A stretch of DNA of 64,000 nt. It comes from Thermodesulfomicrobium sp. WS. GTDB lineage: Bacteria > Desulfobacterota > Desulfovibrionia > Desulfovibrionales > Desulfomicrobiaceae. Under the pieces are notes generated by a model. That model made no database searches and was not told the origin of the DNA. It worked only from the letters and a program-made list of their open reading frames with translations. Every line of letters starts with the position of its first letter. Position 1 is the first letter of the stretch. Shown in pieces: positions 8,469 to 16,380 of this stretch. Location of the stretch: positions 1,488,001 through 1,552,000 of the forward strand of contig NZ_AP027130.1 of the NCBI RefSeq assembly GCF_027925145.1. Reading direction: 5' to 3'. Position numbers and translations under genes: made by a program.

Positions 8469-8770
8469 CCATCATGCACCGCTCGCCCTCCCAGATCACG
8501 GCGCAGCTTTCCTTTTCCGCCCACGACCCCTGGGTGCGGGAGCACTTTCCCGGCGCTCCCGTGCTCCCTGGATCCCTGGCCCTGGCGGCCGTGCTCTATC
8601 TTGCCGAACACCTGGCCGCGCAAACATGGACGGTCCGGCGGCTGCGCTGCCACGCCCCGGTGCCGCCGGGCACCTACCGCCTGTGCGTCAGCCAGCACCA
8701 GGGCGGCGTGCGCGGCATGCTCGTTGACGCTCACGAAACGCCGCTCGTCTCTGCGGAGCTTGTGCCATGA
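8459..8770 (+). CDS. FabZ/FabA-like hotdog protein of the biotin operon (His half)
   Basis: A 103-residue hotdog-fold protein related to 3-hydroxyacyl-ACP dehydratases. It has the hallmark HFPGAPVLPGS (residues 29-39), so the catalytic His of FabZ is present (His29). The FabZ catalytic Glu, 14 residues downstream, is Ala here (Ala43). The rest follows the FabZ strand pattern (APVPPG, then a short C-terminal end). ATG 8459 overlaps the bioB stop, and its own stop overlaps the next start by 4 bases (ATGA). Probably a dehydratase subunit for pimeloyl-chain building. Alone it would lack a complete active site; see the second hotdog protein at 10956. Confidence 0.75.
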   Translation: MDLTIMHRSPSQITAQLSFSAHDPWVREHFPGAPVLPGSLALAAVLYLAEHLAAQTWTVRRLRCHAPVPPGTYRLCVSQHQGGVRGMLVDAHETPLVSAELVP

Positions 8771-9483
8771 AGCTTACCTTTCAGGGCCGCCGCGCCCTCC
8801 TTCTGGGCGGAAGCTGCGACCTTGGATTGGCCCTCATTCCACTCCTCAACGCCGAAGGGCTCGAAGTCTTCGCCACCGCCGCCTCCGCGCCAGGACGGGC
8901 CCGCCTCGCCGCCCTGCTGCCACCGGAGCGGATATACACCGTGCACCTCGGAGAAGCGGCAAGCGTATCGGTATTGGCCGAAAACCCGCCGCTGGTGGAC
9001 TATCTGGTGGATCTGGCGCACCTGCGGGAAGACGACGCCCTGCTGCTCTCCCTGGACCCCGCCAAGGCCCACGCCACCTGGATGGCCATGGGGGCGCACC
9101 GCCACCAGCTCATCTGCGCCCTGGGCCGCGGCATGCTCGCCCGGCGTTTCGGACGCATGCTCTACGTCTCTTCCACCGCTGCCGCTGTCCCTGCCCCAGG
9201 GCAAGGACTCTACAGCGCCCTCAAGCGGGCTGCTGAAGGCATCTATCACACCCTTGGGGTGGAGCTCGCCAGCCGCGGGGTCAGCACCGTGAGCCTGCGC
9301 CTTGGTCTGACCCAGGCCGGCCGCGGGGCCGCCTTTCTTGAGCACCACCCCCACCTCCCCTGGGTATCCCCCGAGGACGCCGCCTCCTGCATGGTGTTTC
9401 TCCTCTCCGACCAAGGGCTGTGCATCCGTTTGACCTCCATCACCGTGGACGCCGGACTCTTAGCGCGTAAGTATTCATCATGA
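8767..9483 (+). CDS. SDR-family oxidoreductase (FabG-like) of the biotin operon
   Basis: A 238-residue short-chain dehydrogenase, the likely 3-oxoacyl-ACP reductase of the cluster. The N-terminal Rossmann loop is GGSCDLG (about residues 14-20), a variant of TGxxxGIG. The catalytic Ser (Ser135/136 in LYVSSTAAA), Tyr149 and Lys153 (YSALK) are all present. The closing segment SPEDAASCMVFLLSD is typical of FabG. It overlaps the preceding gene by 4 bases and the following ACP gene by 4 bases. Placement inside bioB-bioF-bioD argues for a dedicated role in making the pimeloyl chain rather than general fatty acids. Confidence 0.85.
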   Translation: MKLTFQGRRALLLGGSCDLGLALIPLLNAEGLEVFATAASAPGRARLAALLPPERIYTVHLGEAASVSVLAENPPLVDYLVDLAHLREDDALLLSLDPAKAHATWMAMGAHRHQLICALGRGMLARRFGRMLYVSSTAAAVPAPGQGLYSALKRAAEGIYHTLGVELASRGVSTVSLRLGLTQAGRGAAFLEHHPHLPWVSPEDAASCMVFLLSDQGLCIRLTSITVDAGLLARKYSS

Positions 9484-9839
9484 CTGACGAAATCATTCGA
9501 ATCATTGCCGATATCATGGACCAAGACCCGCACACCATCACCCCCGCCACCTACCTGGTGCGGGATCTGGGCGCTCAGTCCATCGACCTTTTGGAAATCG
9601 GTGTGGCCATGCAGCAGCGCCTGGGCATCCCGGTGCAGGACGACACCCTGTTTTTGCGGGATCTGCGTCTGGTGCTGCTGCGTGCCGCGGACGAAAAGAC
9701 CGCGCCCGAAGCGGCCTTGGCGCAGCGCTATCCCCATCTGAGCCCGGCGCGCATCAGCGCCATCCTTGCGGATCTCGATGCCGGTCCGGTGCTGCAAGTG
9801 GCGGATCTTGTCGCCTACGCCGTCCACGTACGCTCATGA
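9480..9839 (+). CDS. acyl carrier protein-like protein of the biotin operon
   Basis: A 119-residue protein whose first ~75 residues resemble acyl carrier protein. The phosphopantetheine site appears as DLGAQSIDLLEI with Ser34 (the usual motif is DSLD; here QSID). It is longer than typical 78-residue ACP, with a C-terminal helical extension of about 40 residues of unknown role. Start and stop overlap both neighbours by 4 bases. It is likely the dedicated carrier on which the pimeloyl precursor is extended and from which BioF takes its acyl group. Confidence 0.8.
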   Translation: MTDEIIRIIADIMDQDPHTITPATYLVRDLGAQSIDLLEIGVAMQQRLGIPVQDDTLFLRDLRLVLLRAADEKTAPEAALAQRYPHLSPARISAILADLDAGPVLQVADLVAYAVHVRS

Positions 9840-10978
9840 AGGTTGTGCTCACCGGCTGGGGGGCGGTCACCCCCTTGGGAGCGAGCCCGCAGGCCATGGC
9901 CGAGGCTGTGCGTCGAGGGCAAACCCCCTTTGTCCCATCGCCATGGGGGTATCCGGTGGCCCCGGCACCTTCCCCCAATGTGCGCGCCCTCGTAGGTCCC
10001 ATGAAAAACGCCCGCTACCTCTGCCGGGCCGGGCGCCTGGCCGTGGCTGCAGCGGTGCAGGCAGTGGCGGATGCGGGGCTTGCTCCTCCACTTTCTCGGA
10101 CGGCGCTTTTTCTCGGCCTTGGCCCGCACCTGGAGGCAGCCCCACCCCAGGCCTTGTGGCTCTTGTCCGCCATGCCCTCCACCACCACTTCCCTGGTGGC
10201 CGCGGCCCTGGGCATCCACGGGGAAAGCGCCACGCTACTCGGGGCATGTGCGGCCTCGACGCAAGCCTTGGCCTGGGGGGCCCGGACCATCGCCGAGGGC
10301 CGCACCTCCGTGGCCCTGGTGGGCGGCGCCGACAGCCGGGTGGGCGAGCGCGCGGTGGCGGCGTACGCCAGCGCCGGAGTCCTCGCCCCTGCGGACATCC
10401 GCCCCTTCGATAGAGAACGAAGCGGCTTCATCCCCGCCGAAGGAGCGGCTATGATGGTCCTGGAATCCGAAGAGCATGCCCGCGGCCGCGGGGCCCGCAT
10501 CCTCGCCTCCGTCCTCGGCACCGGCATAGGCATCGACGGCCGGGAACTCACCGACCCCAACCCCAAGACCATGGCCCCAGTGGTGCGTAGCGCCCTCAAA
10601 GGGACGGCGGTGGACCTCTCCCGGCTTCTGGTGTTAGCCCACGGCACCGGCACCCGAGCTGGAGACGCGGCCGAAGCCGCCATGCTGGAAGCGGTGCTCG
10701 GCAGCGATTTTCCGGGTGCGGTAACGGCGCTCAAGTCCTGGCTGGGGCACGGGGCCGCCGCCTGCGGACTCATGGAGCTTGCCCTCTTGCTCGCCTGCCG
10801 CAGCCATGGGTTCGTGCCGCCGGTGCGCGGCCTTGCCACCCCGTGCGCCCGGCTGCCCTTCATGCGTGCATGCCGGCCATGGCAGCCGCGCTTTGTGCTT
10901 GTAGAAAGCTTTGGTTTCGGCGGCCAGGCCGCCGCCGTGCTCATGGAGTTGACCCATGCCCTGGGAACCCCGGTTTGA
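9836..10978 (+). CDS. beta-ketoacyl-ACP synthase (FabF/FabB-like) of the biotin operon
   Basis: A 380-residue condensing enzyme. The Cys-His-His triad is intact: Cys138 (LLGACAAST), His269 (LAHGTGT) and His305 (LGHGAAACG), with the conserved Lys300 before the second His. It should therefore be an active elongating ketoacyl synthase rather than a chain-length factor. It is shorter than FabF (about 410). It overlaps the ACP gene by 4 bases and the next gene by 23 bases. The most economical role is malonyl-ACP-dependent extension toward a C7 dicarboxylate; the primer is unknown. Confidence 0.88.
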   Translation: MKVVLTGWGAVTPLGASPQAMAEAVRRGQTPFVPSPWGYPVAPAPSPNVRALVGPMKNARYLCRAGRLAVAAAVQAVADAGLAPPLSRTALFLGLGPHLEAAPPQALWLLSAMPSTTTSLVAAALGIHGESATLLGACAASTQALAWGARTIAEGRTSVALVGGADSRVGERAVAAYASAGVLAPADIRPFDRERSGFIPAEGAAMMVLESEEHARGRGARILASVLGTGIGIDGRELTDPNPKTMAPVVRSALKGTAVDLSRLLVLAHGTGTRAGDAAEAAMLEAVLGSDFPGAVTALKSWLGHGAAACGLMELALLLACRSHGFVPPVRGLATPCARLPFMRACRPWQPRFVLVESFGFGGQAAAVLMELTHALGTPV

Positions 10979-11336
10979 TCCCAGCCAGGCCCTCAGCCGT
11001 ATCCATGCCTATGCCCCGGAGTATCTGGAAGCCGAGGCCCGGGGGGGAAGTCCGGCCATGTTCCTGGAAGCCCTAGCCCAGGCGTGCGGCCTGCACGCCC
11101 GCTGGAGGGCCCGGTTCATGGTGCAGGTCCGCTTGGTTTCCATGGCCGACATTCGCCTGCAGCCCGGCCGCGGCACCCATGTTCACGCCTCTCTTCAGGC
11201 CGCGACCGCTTCCGGCGCACGCTACCGGGTGGAAGCTGATTTTCTGGCCGCTCCGGCCGCAGTGACCCTGGCCCTTCTGCCGGAAGCCTCCCCGCAAACC
11301 CTTTTCCAGAACCGTTTCCAATGGCTCGCTTCCTGA
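10956..11336 (+). CDS. second FabZ-like hotdog protein of the biotin operon (Glu half)
   Basis: A 126-residue protein with the FabZ central helix signature MFLEALAQACG (Glu38 aligns with the FabZ catalytic Glu). The HxxxxPG segment that should lie 14 residues upstream is absent; that position is Leu24 in a Gly/Ala-rich loop. The later strands fit a hotdog fold (ADIRLQPG for the FabZ FKRPVVPG region). It is the mirror image of the protein at 8459, which has the His but not the Glu. The start is supported by GGAG 7 bases upstream. It overlaps the ketoacyl synthase by 23 bases and bioF by 16 bases. Confidence 0.65.
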   Translation: MPWEPRFDPSQALSRIHAYAPEYLEAEARGGSPAMFLEALAQACGLHARWRARFMVQVRLVSMADIRLQPGRGTHVHASLQAATASGARYRVEADFLAAPAAVTLALLPEASPQTLFQNRFQWLAS

Positions 11337-12466
11337 CCACGCTGCACGATCGTCTGCGTGTCCTCGATGCCTGCGGCCTTGGCCGCACGGTGCTGCCCGT
11401 GGAAGACCGCCACGGCCCCATGGTGCGGGTGGACGGCAAATGGCTGGTGGATTTTTCGTCCAACGATATCCTGGGGATCGCAAGGGATCCAGACCTGGCC
11501 GCCCGTATCTGGAATGCGGTGCGGCCCAGACGCCTGGGGGCGGGGGCGGCGCGCCTAGTCAGCGGGCAGAGCCCGGAGCTGGACGAGGCGGAAGCAGCGC
11601 TGGCTGCCTGGTGCGGCGCGCCTGACGCCCTGCTCTTTCCCAGCGCCACGCAGGCCAACGCCGCGGTGGCGTCCCTCTTTCAAGGGGACGACCTGGTGGC
11701 GGTGGACAAACGCGTGCACGGCAGCATCCTGCACGGGCTTTCCGCCAGCCGCGCCCAGGTGCGCTCCTTTGGCCATAATCGTCTCCCGCACCTTGCCCGC
11801 ATCCTTGCGAGCGCCCCGGTTGCCGCTGTATGGAGCGAGTCGCTTTTCAGCATGGATGGCGATAGCCCCGACATCCCGGCCATGGCGCAGTGCTGCCGCG
11901 AGCACGGCGCCCTGCTTGTCCTCGACGAGGCCCACGCCGTGGGGGTGCTCGGAGCGCACGGCAAGGGCCTTGGCGAAGGATACGCCCCGGTGCGCACCGT
12001 GGGACTGGGCAAGGCCTTGGGACTGGTAGGCGGGGCAGTGCTCGGGCCGCCGGAAGTGCGGCGCGCCCTGCTGCACCTGGCGCCTTCGGCCATGTTCACC
12101 ACAGCGCTTCCGCCGTGGATGGGAACGCTCATCACGACCGTGATCCACGAAGTCCGGCAGCAGGAAGAGCGGCGGCGCCAGGTAGCCCACCTGGCGGATT
12201 TGGCCCGCCGTCTGTTCCAGGGCCTTGGCGTCCCGGTGCTGGGGACCCACCATATCCTGGCCGTGGTGCTGGGCAGCGAAACCCGTGCCGCCAAGGTCGC
12301 CTGGCGTCTTCGAGATTTTGGATTTCTCGTCTTTGCCGCCCGCTACCCCACGGTGCCCTTGGGTGCTGCGCGCCTGCGCGTGGTGGTCACGGCCCAGCAC
12401 ACCGAGGAGCATCTCCACCAACTTGCCAGCGCCATAGCCCAGGCGCTTCACGATCTTACGGAGTGA
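11321..12466 (+). CDS. bioF: 8-amino-7-oxononanoate synthase BioF
   Basis: PLP enzyme that condenses the pimeloyl thioester with L-alanine, the first dedicated ring-assembly step. It has 381 residues. Visible motifs are FSSNDILGIA, GAGAARLVSG, SLFSMDGDSPDI, DEAHAVGVLG (about 202-211) and the PLP lysine Lys231 in VGLGKALGLVGG. It overlaps the upstream hotdog gene by 16 bases, and bioD begins 2 bases after its stop. It belongs to the alpha-oxoamine synthase family; the operon context makes BioF more likely than the related Kbl or HemA. Confidence 0.93.
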   Translation: MARFLTTLHDRLRVLDACGLGRTVLPVEDRHGPMVRVDGKWLVDFSSNDILGIARDPDLAARIWNAVRPRRLGAGAARLVSGQSPELDEAEAALAAWCGAPDALLFPSATQANAAVASLFQGDDLVAVDKRVHGSILHGLSASRAQVRSFGHNRLPHLARILASAPVAAVWSESLFSMDGDSPDIPAMAQCCREHGALLVLDEAHAVGVLGAHGKGLGEGYAPVRTVGLGKALGLVGGAVLGPPEVRRALLHLAPSAMFTTALPPWMGTLITTVIHEVRQQEERRRQVAHLADLARRLFQGLGVPVLGTHHILAVVLGSETRAAKVAWRLRDFGFLVFAARYPTVPLGAARLRVVVTAQHTEEHLHQLASAIAQALHDLTE

Positions 12467-12468
12467 CC

Positions 12469-13173
12469 ATGCCGTCTGCGGATCCGCGTGCGATTTTCAT
12501 TACCGGTACGGACACGGATGTGGGCAAAACCATGGTAAGCGCCGCCCTGCTGGCCTGGTTGCAGCCACGCTGCACGACGCCGGTGCGCTACCTCAAGCCG
12601 CTGCAAACCGGCTGCAGCGATGTGGAGCAGGATTCCGATCCCGCCTGGGTGCGCCGGGTGACCGGCGGTTCGTGGTCCGCCGCTGCGGCCGTGCACACCT
12701 GTCTGCCAGCGCCCAAGGCCCCGAGCATCGCCGCTGCTGCGGCCGGCATCACTCTCGACCCCAAGGCCGTTGCGGCCTGGGTGCGCGGGTTCTCCGGGCT
12801 CTGTCTGGTGGAAGGCGCAGGCGGCATTCGGGTGCCCATTGCCCCGGGGTGGACCATGCTGGAGTTCGCCCAGGCCCTTGGCGCCCCCTGTGTGGTGGTG
12901 GCCCGGGCAGGGCTCGGCACCATCAACCATACCGTACTCACCCTGGAAGCCCTTCGGTACGCGTCCGCGCCGTGTTTGGGCGTGGTCTTCTGCGACCCCA
13001 CGGACGCCGTGCCCCATGTGGAGCGCCAGGAAAACGCCGCCGCCATCTTGGAACTCACCGGCGTGCCGGTGCTGGGGACCCTGGGACGCATCACGGACCC
13101 GACTTCCCTCACCCTCAGTCCGCCTGCGGTCATGGCAGAGCTCGGGACGCGGGTCCTCCAATGGGCCTGTTGA
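12469..13173 (+). CDS. bioD: dethiobiotin synthetase BioD
   Basis: ATP-dependent carboxylase closing the ureido ring of dethiobiotin. It has 234 residues from ATG 12469, preceded by GGAG. The P-loop is GTDTDVGKT at residues 13-21, then YLKPLQTGC and VEGAGGIRVPI, all BioD signatures. It is the last gene of the operon. The aminotransferase BioA, which acts between BioF and BioD, is not in this window, so it must be encoded elsewhere or replaced. Confidence 0.94.
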   Translation: MPSADPRAIFITGTDTDVGKTMVSAALLAWLQPRCTTPVRYLKPLQTGCSDVEQDSDPAWVRRVTGGSWSAAAAVHTCLPAPKAPSIAAAAAGITLDPKAVAAWVRGFSGLCLVEGAGGIRVPIAPGWTMLEFAQALGAPCVVVARAGLGTINHTVLTLEALRYASAPCLGVVFCDPTDAVPHVERQENAAAILELTGVPVLGTLGRITDPTSLTLSPPAVMAELGTRVLQWAC

Positions 13174-13232
13174 GTCCACCCCACCACCCCAAAGGGATTC
13201 CAACCTGCCCCTGGTGGGCCGTGGTGTTGGGA

Positions 13233-14225
13233 TTATCCCACCAGCAAAAAGGGATTGGGGCTGTGCGCCAGCGCCGGACACGGCAGAAGCTCCCTTTCCA
13301 GGGCAGCCACGAGTTCCTCCCGGCTGGCCGCCTGCCGCAGGCGCTTGGCGATGGTGTGGCCATAGACGAAATTGGCGCAGAAATAGGGCAGCCATTTGCG
13401 AAAAAGCTGCATGGCGGAGGCAGCCGCATTCCAGGTCCACAGGGCGTCCACCATGGCCAGGGCCGTGGAGAGAAAGATGGATGGCTCCGGGGAAAAGGCG
13501 CCGCGGATCTGGGCGAAGATCCACGGCTTGGCCACCGCCGCCCGGCCGATGCTCACCCCGGCGCATCCGGTCTGCGCCTGCATGCGAAACGCGTCTTCCG
13601 GATGCCAGATATCCCCGTTTCCCATGACCGGGACATCCACTGCCTCCACCACGGCGCGGATGTCTTCCCAGCGGGCAGGCCGGGTACGCCGGTCCGGGGC
13701 CACGCGCGGATGCACGGTCAACCAGCTCGCCCCAGCGCAAGCCAAGCGCCGCGCCAAGGCGCAGGTGCCGTCCACGTCACGGCCCGGCAAGGTCCGCAGC
13801 TTCACGGATACCGGGATGCGCACCGCGTTTGCCACGGCCTCGACCATGGCCACGGCGCGCTCCGGGTCGGTCAGCAGGGCTGCCCCAGCCCCCTGACGGG
13901 TGATGGCGGCCACGGCGCAGCCCATGTTGATGTCCACGCCGGCAAAGCCTTCGGCCTCGATGCGCCGGGCAGCCTGGGCCATGTCCTTGGGTTCGGCGCC
14001 GAAGATCTGGCACACCAGGTAGGGAAGCTCTTCGGGCCTCCAGCGGAACACGCGCGAAGTTTCGGGGTTTTCCGTCGCAACGGCCCGGGCGTTGCACATC
14101 TCTGTCACCATGAGGGCATACCCGCCAAAACCCGCCAGTACCTGGCGGAAGGCGATGTGGCCCAGCCCGGCCATGGGAGCCAAGATGGCGGGCAATGCAT
14201 CATTTCCACAAGGAGGCAGTGCCAT
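13233..14225 (-). CDS. tRNA-dihydrouridine synthase (Dus family)
   Basis: FMN-dependent enzyme reducing uridine to dihydrouridine in tRNA D-loops. The family motifs are LAPMAGLGHIAFR near the start, then VTEM, QIFGAEP, VDINMGCAV with the catalytic Cys, GAGAALLTDPE, SVKLR, TVHPR, MGNGDIW and IGRAA. About 330 residues. The second half of the usual GCP motif is altered (GCA). The frame is open upstream, and the start is uncertain. ATG 14225 gives a normal N-terminus but has no good ribosome-binding site and would directly abut the divergent small gene starting at 14224. It is convergent with bioD. Confidence 0.85.
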   Translation of the reverse strand: MALPPCGNDALPAILAPMAGLGHIAFRQVLAGFGGYALMVTEMCNARAVATENPETSRVFRWRPEELPYLVCQIFGAEPKDMAQAARRIEAEGFAGVDINMGCAVAAITRQGAGAALLTDPERAVAMVEAVANAVRIPVSVKLRTLPGRDVDGTCALARRLACAGASWLTVHPRVAPDRRTRPARWEDIRAVVEAVDVPVMGNGDIWHPEDAFRMQAQTGCAGVSIGRAAVAKPWIFAQIRGAFSPEPSIFLSTALAMVDALWTWNAAASAMQLFRKWLPYFCANFVYGHTIAKRLRQAASREELVAALERELLPCPALAHSPNPFLLVG

Positions 14226-14391
14226 GGGGCGGTGGAAACTCTGGTTGGGGGGCGTACTTGCCCTGGGCGTCATGGGGGCGATTCGACTCCTTGCCAAGTA
14301 CTTTGGCCTGGCAGGGCTTGCCGGAGGGATGCTCGCTGCAGTGATCGCGCTTGCGGCGGTGATCCTCCCTCGGGTGCTGCGGCGTTGGTAA
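14224..14391 (+). CDS. small two-helix membrane protein (hypothetical)
   Basis: A 55-residue ORF with a strong AGGAGG site 7 bases before ATG 14224. The product is almost wholly hydrophobic, with two predicted membrane segments (LWLGGVLALGVMGAIRLLA and GLAGGMLAAVIALAAVILP) and a basic C-terminus (RVLRRW). No family is recognised. It ends 2 bases before the convergent ktrA stop. The good ribosome-binding site and membrane pattern argue that it is real, although it starts exactly opposite the presumed dus start. Confidence 0.5.
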   Translation: MGRWKLWLGGVLALGVMGAIRLLAKYFGLAGLAGGMLAAVIALAAVILPRVLRRW

Positions 14392-14392
14392 A

Positions 14393-15043
14393 CTAGCCCG
14401 TAAGGCCATCCATGGCCTGGGCCGGTCCCAGGCACACAAGCAGGTCGCCTGCGCTCAGCGGCTTGTGCGGACTCGGCACAAAGGAAAAATGCTCGGTCCC
14501 GGCCTTGCGGATGGCCACCACCTGAATGCCGAATTGGTTGGTGAGATCGAGGTCGCGCAAGGACTTGCCCGCCCACTCGCGCACGCAGATCTGGCGCAGG
14601 ACCACGTCCTCACCCAAGGGGAGGTAGTCGAGAAAACCCGGCACCGCCAATTGGGCGGCCAGTTGCTGGGCGGCAAAGCCTTCGGGAAAGACGACCGCAT
14701 CGGCCCCCACTTTCCGCAGGATCTTTTCGTGGTCCTCGCTCACGGCCTTGACGATCACGCGCTTGCAGCCGATTTCCTTGAGAAACAGGGTGATGAGGAT
14801 GCTCGCTTCCATGGAGTGGCCGGTGCTGACGATGACCTCGTCGCAGTCTGCCAGGCCGAGCTGCATCAACGCGGTCTTGTCCGTGGCCTCGGCCACGTAG
14901 GCATGGGACAGGTACTCCGCGGCCAAGCGCACCTTGTCCGGGTCCGTGTCGATACCGATGACGGTTTGGCCTTTTTCCCGAAGGCAGCGTCCCAAGACGG
15001 AGCCGAACTTTCCTAATCCAATGATGGCGAACTCACGAGCCAT
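14393..15043 (-). CDS. ktrA: Ktr/Trk potassium-uptake regulatory subunit (RCK/TrkA-type)
   Basis: Cytosolic 216-residue regulator of the potassium channel KtrB. The N-terminal Rossmann RCK_N domain starts IIGLGKFGSVLG with the acidic GIDTDPDKV after strand 2. The C-terminal RCK_C domain begins near residue 135 (LRQICVREWAGKSL) and ends in LSAGDLLVCLG. The real start is the ATG at 15043 (MAREFAIIG); the frame is open further upstream inside ktrB but is non-coding there. It lies 8 bases downstream of ktrB, forming a two-gene K+ uptake unit. Confidence 0.92.
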   Translation of the reverse strand: MAREFAIIGLGKFGSVLGRCLREKGQTVIGIDTDPDKVRLAAEYLSHAYVAEATDKTALMQLGLADCDEVIVSTGHSMEASILITLFLKEIGCKRVIVKAVSEDHEKILRKVGADAVVFPEGFAAQQLAAQLAVPGFLDYLPLGEDVVLRQICVREWAGKSLRDLDLTNQFGIQVVAIRKAGTEHFSFVPSPHKPLSAGDLLVCLGPAQAMDGLTG

Positions 15044-15051
15044 ACTGCCTC

Positions 15052-16380
15052 CTATCCGATGGAAATGGAACGCTCCGGCCAGGCGAAATGTTCTGGTTCC
15101 TGCCAAGTTTGCAGCAAGGTGAGAAATACCGCAGGGCCGAGCCGACCCACGAACATCAGTCCAATAAGCACCATTTTGCTGACCGGGGTGAGCGAGGCGG
15201 TAATCCCCGTGGAAAGCCCCACGGTGCCAAAGGCGGAAACTGCCTCGAAAATGAGTTCCAGCAGCATGGAGCGGGCCGTGCCATGGGGCGAAACCCCGGC
15301 CTCCAGGAAAAGGAGACCCAAAATGGCCGCCGCCAACAACCCCGTCGAACACACCACCAAGGCCATGGCTTTGTTGAATGAGGTGGTGTCCACAGCGGCC
15401 CCGGCCACCACCACCTGCCGCCGGCCTTTGACTTGGGCCACGGCGAACCCCCAGAGCACCCGCAGGGTGGTGGTCTTGATGCCACCGGCACACGAGGCGG
15501 GAGATCCGCCCACCAGCATCAAAAAAACCAAAAAAAGCAAGGACACATCGGCAAGGCGGGCCAAATCCACGGTGTTGAACCCAGCGGTGCGCGCGGACAC
15601 GGCATGAAACACGCCGTCGAGCACGGCCTGCCCCCAGGAAAGTTCTCCAGACCCCAACTTTTCCATCAAAGCCAAAGAGAGACCTCCTGCCCCAATGAGC
15701 CAGAAGCTCGTCGAAAGCACCAGTCGGCTTTGCCATCCCAAAGAGCGCCACGAACGACGCTGCCACAGCATATCGCGCAGATCCACAAGGACATAAAAAC
15801 CGATGCCGCCCAAGAAAATCAGTGCCATGATCGCGCATTGGACGGCGATATTTCCACGAAACCCCATGAGGTTATCTGAATAGGTGGAGAATCCTGCGTT
15901 GCAAAACGCGGAAATGGCGTGAAAAAACGCATCATAGAGCCGCATGCCGCATGTCCACAACAAAAACGCCCCAGCCAGTTCAATACCGATGGTCATCACC
16001 ACGACGTCCACGAGAAAACGACCAAGGCGGAAGCGGGGATCCGCAAGGAGCGCTCCTCCCACGGCAATGCGGTCGGTGAAGGAAACGCGCCGCCGCCAGA
16101 GATAGAACACCAGACTGGTGTAGGTCATGATGCCCAGCCCTCCCAATTGGATGAGGGCTAGGATGATGTTTTGGCCCCAGAGCGTAAAGCGTGTCCCCGT
16201 GTCCAGCACCGTAAGCCCGGTGACGCACACTGCCGATGTGGCGGTGAACAGCGCATCCAACCAGGAGATGGATTGGGTGGTGGCCCAAGGCAGACGCAGC
16301 AGGGCCGCTCCCCCCAAAATGGTGGCGGCAAAGGCATAGACCGGAAGCAGCGCCGGAGAAACCATGCGTTCCCATTTCAT
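15052..16380 (-). CDS. ktrB: Ktr/Trk potassium transporter membrane subunit
   Basis: A 442-residue integral membrane protein of the TrkH/KtrB superfamily (four M1-P-M2 repeats). A selectivity-filter-like loop is visible as TSAVCVTGLTVLDTGT, with later repeats such as FCNAGFSTYSDNL, SARTAGFNTVDL and AFGTVGLSTGI, each containing the conserved pore Gly. It mediates K+ uptake with the RCK partner just downstream. Start ATG 16380 overlaps the stop of the ABC ATPase gene by 4 bases, so the pair is appended to the transporter operon. Confidence 0.93.
   Translation of the reverse strand: MKWERMVSPALLPVYAFAATILGGAALLRLPWATTQSISWLDALFTATSAVCVTGLTVLDTGTRFTLWGQNIILALIQLGGLGIMTYTSLVFYLWRRRVSFTDRIAVGGALLADPRFRLGRFLVDVVVMTIGIELAGAFLLWTCGMRLYDAFFHAISAFCNAGFSTYSDNLMGFRGNIAVQCAIMALIFLGGIGFYVLVDLRDMLWQRRSWRSLGWQSRLVLSTSFWLIGAGGLSLALMEKLGSGELSWGQAVLDGVFHAVSARTAGFNTVDLARLADVSLLFLVFLMLVGGSPASCAGGIKTTTLRVLWGFAVAQVKGRRQVVVAGAAVDTTSFNKAMALVVCSTGLLAAAILGLLFLEAGVSPHGTARSMLLELIFEAVSAFGTVGLSTGITASLTPVSKMVLIGLMFVGRLGPAVFLTLLQTWQEPEHFAWPERSISIG

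Noticed and set aside
13200-13245. Bidirectional terminator between bioD and dus
   Set aside because: CTGGTGGG and CCCACCAG can pair, but the loop is long, there is no T-run, and one arm is inside the dus coding end.
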